Below the pieces are notes generated by a model. The model saw only the letters and a list, made by a program, of their open reading frames with translations. It made no database searches and was not told where the DNA came from. Of a stretch of 64,000 nucleotides of DNA, positions 63,322 to 64,000 are shown piece by piece; the stretch's first letter is position 1; each line of letters opens with the position of its first letter. Made by a program: the position numbers and the translations under genes. The stretch covers positions 2,045,075-2,109,074 of the forward strand of contig NZ_CM002299.1 of assembly GCF_000153125.2 (NCBI RefSeq), read 5' to 3'. Source of the stretch: Congregibacter litoralis KT71. Lineage in GTDB: Bacteria; Pseudomonadota; Gammaproteobacteria; Pseudomonadales; Halieaceae.

Positions 63322-64000
63322 ATGACCGCATCCATTGCTGCACGTATTGCAGACGAACTTGCTATCGATCAAAAACAGGCCGCAGCGGCTATTTCACTGT
63401 TAGATGAGGGCGCCACGGTGCCCTTTATTTCGCGTTATCGCAAAGAGCTGACGGGAGGCCTTGATGATACGCAGATGCGTCTTCTGGAAGAGCGCCTGCG
63501 CTATCTGAGAGAGCTTTGGGAGCGGCGGGACAGCATTCTTGGCAGCATCGGTGACCAGGGCAAGTTGACGCCGGAGCTGGAAGCGTCGATTCGCGCTGCA
63601 GACACCAAGAGTCGTCTGGAAGACTTGTATCTACCCTACAAGCCCAAGCGCCGAACTAAAGCGCTGATTGCCCGGGAAGCGGGTCTGGAACCTCTTGCGG
63701 ACGCATTGCTCGCAAACCCCGAGCTCGTACCCGAGGTGGAGGCTGAGGCCTTTCTCAACGCTGATGAGGGTTTTGATAGTTCGAAAGCGGTTCTCGACGG
63801 CGCCAAGCAAATTTTGATGGAGCGCTTTGCGGAGGACGCCAATCTTCTTGATCGTTTGCGACAGTTTCTCGGGGCAGAAGGGCTCCTGGCCGCGCGTGTG
63901 ATTTCTGGCAAAGAGAAGGAGGGCGCCAAATTCAGCGACTACTTCGAGCACACGGAGGCCCTGCGCAGTGTTCCTTCCCACCGCGCGCTGGCGATGTTTC
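63322..64000 (+). CDS. tex: Tex transcription accessory protein (5' part)
   Basis: Tex is an RNA-binding S1-domain protein with an inactive RNase-H-like fold that influences transcription. The first 226 residues are in the window and the gene continues past the end. Conserved N-terminal segments are [32 protein letters not shown] and [18 protein letters not shown], all diagnostic of the Tex N-terminal helical domain. The frame is open to the window edge. The 108-bp gap upstream is AT-rich and probably holds its promoter. Confidence 0.95.
   Translation, partial: MTASIAARIADELAIDQKQAAAAISLLDEGATVPFISRYRKELTGGLDDTQMRLLEERLRYLRELWERRDSILGSIGDQGKLTPELEASIRAADTKSRLEDLYLPYKPKRRTKALIAREAGLEPLADALLANPELVPEVEAEAFLNADEGFDSSKAVLDGAKQILMERFAEDANLLDRLRQFLGAEGLLAARVISGKEKEGAKFSDYFEHTEALRSVPSHRALAMF

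Overview
This window looks like a chromosome segment of a marine-type gammaproteobacterium. The core gene order (clpS-clpA, trxB-aat-bpt-infA, ftsK-lolA-rarA-crcB-serS-cysG) and protein style suggest Cellvibrionales/Halieaceae (OM60/NOR5-like); that placement is a guess from family resemblance, not a search result. Core DNA is GC-rich with short intergenic gaps. No rRNA, tRNA or CRISPR array was seen.

Region 1 (1-8969) is housekeeping: ClpS/ClpA with both aminoacyl-tRNA-protein transferases (Bpt, Aat), i.e. most of the bacterial N-degron pathway, then IF-1, thioredoxin reductase, FtsK, LolA and the first 111 codons of rarA.

Region 2 (8970-33181) is a roughly 24-kb genomic island that splits rarA at the codons of its Walker B motif. 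Its left arm is AT-richer and starts with a six-gene overlapping operon: an intact tyrosine recombinase, a recombinase-like protein that lacks a key arginine, a very large intact tyrosine recombinase with a cysteine cluster, two small accessory proteins and a RecD2-like helicase. Behind it is a restriction-like cassette (MmeI-like DNA methyltransferase, DEAH-type helicase, GIY-YIG nuclease). The right arm carries a decayed cytochrome c, a YnfA-family membrane protein, a copA-copB-DUF2231 copper module, an IS66 element directly upstream of copA, an HNH endonuclease, an attC-like hairpin and an unknown gene. The rest of rarA resumes at 33182 in the correct register.

Region 3 (33182-41482) returns to core genes: crcB, serS, cysG, a VanZ-like membrane protein, the Prc/Tsp protease and a SIMPL-domain protein.

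Region 4 (41631-58171) is a purine-to-ammonia block. Fifteen minus-strand genes, ureDABCEFG-xdhABC-alc-uraD-uraH-allA-guaD-puuD, mostly overlap or abut. Together with a divergent 8-oxoguanine-deaminase-like gene they cover guanine/xanthine to urate, urate to allantoin, allantoate to glyoxylate plus urea, and urea to ammonia. The one missing step is allantoinase, which is not in the window.

Region 5 (58170-64000) holds a DUF3187 outer-membrane-type protein, a TauD-family dioxygenase, a ZntB/CorA-type transporter, a YkgJ cysteine-cluster protein, a membrane diguanylate cyclase and the 5' part of tex.
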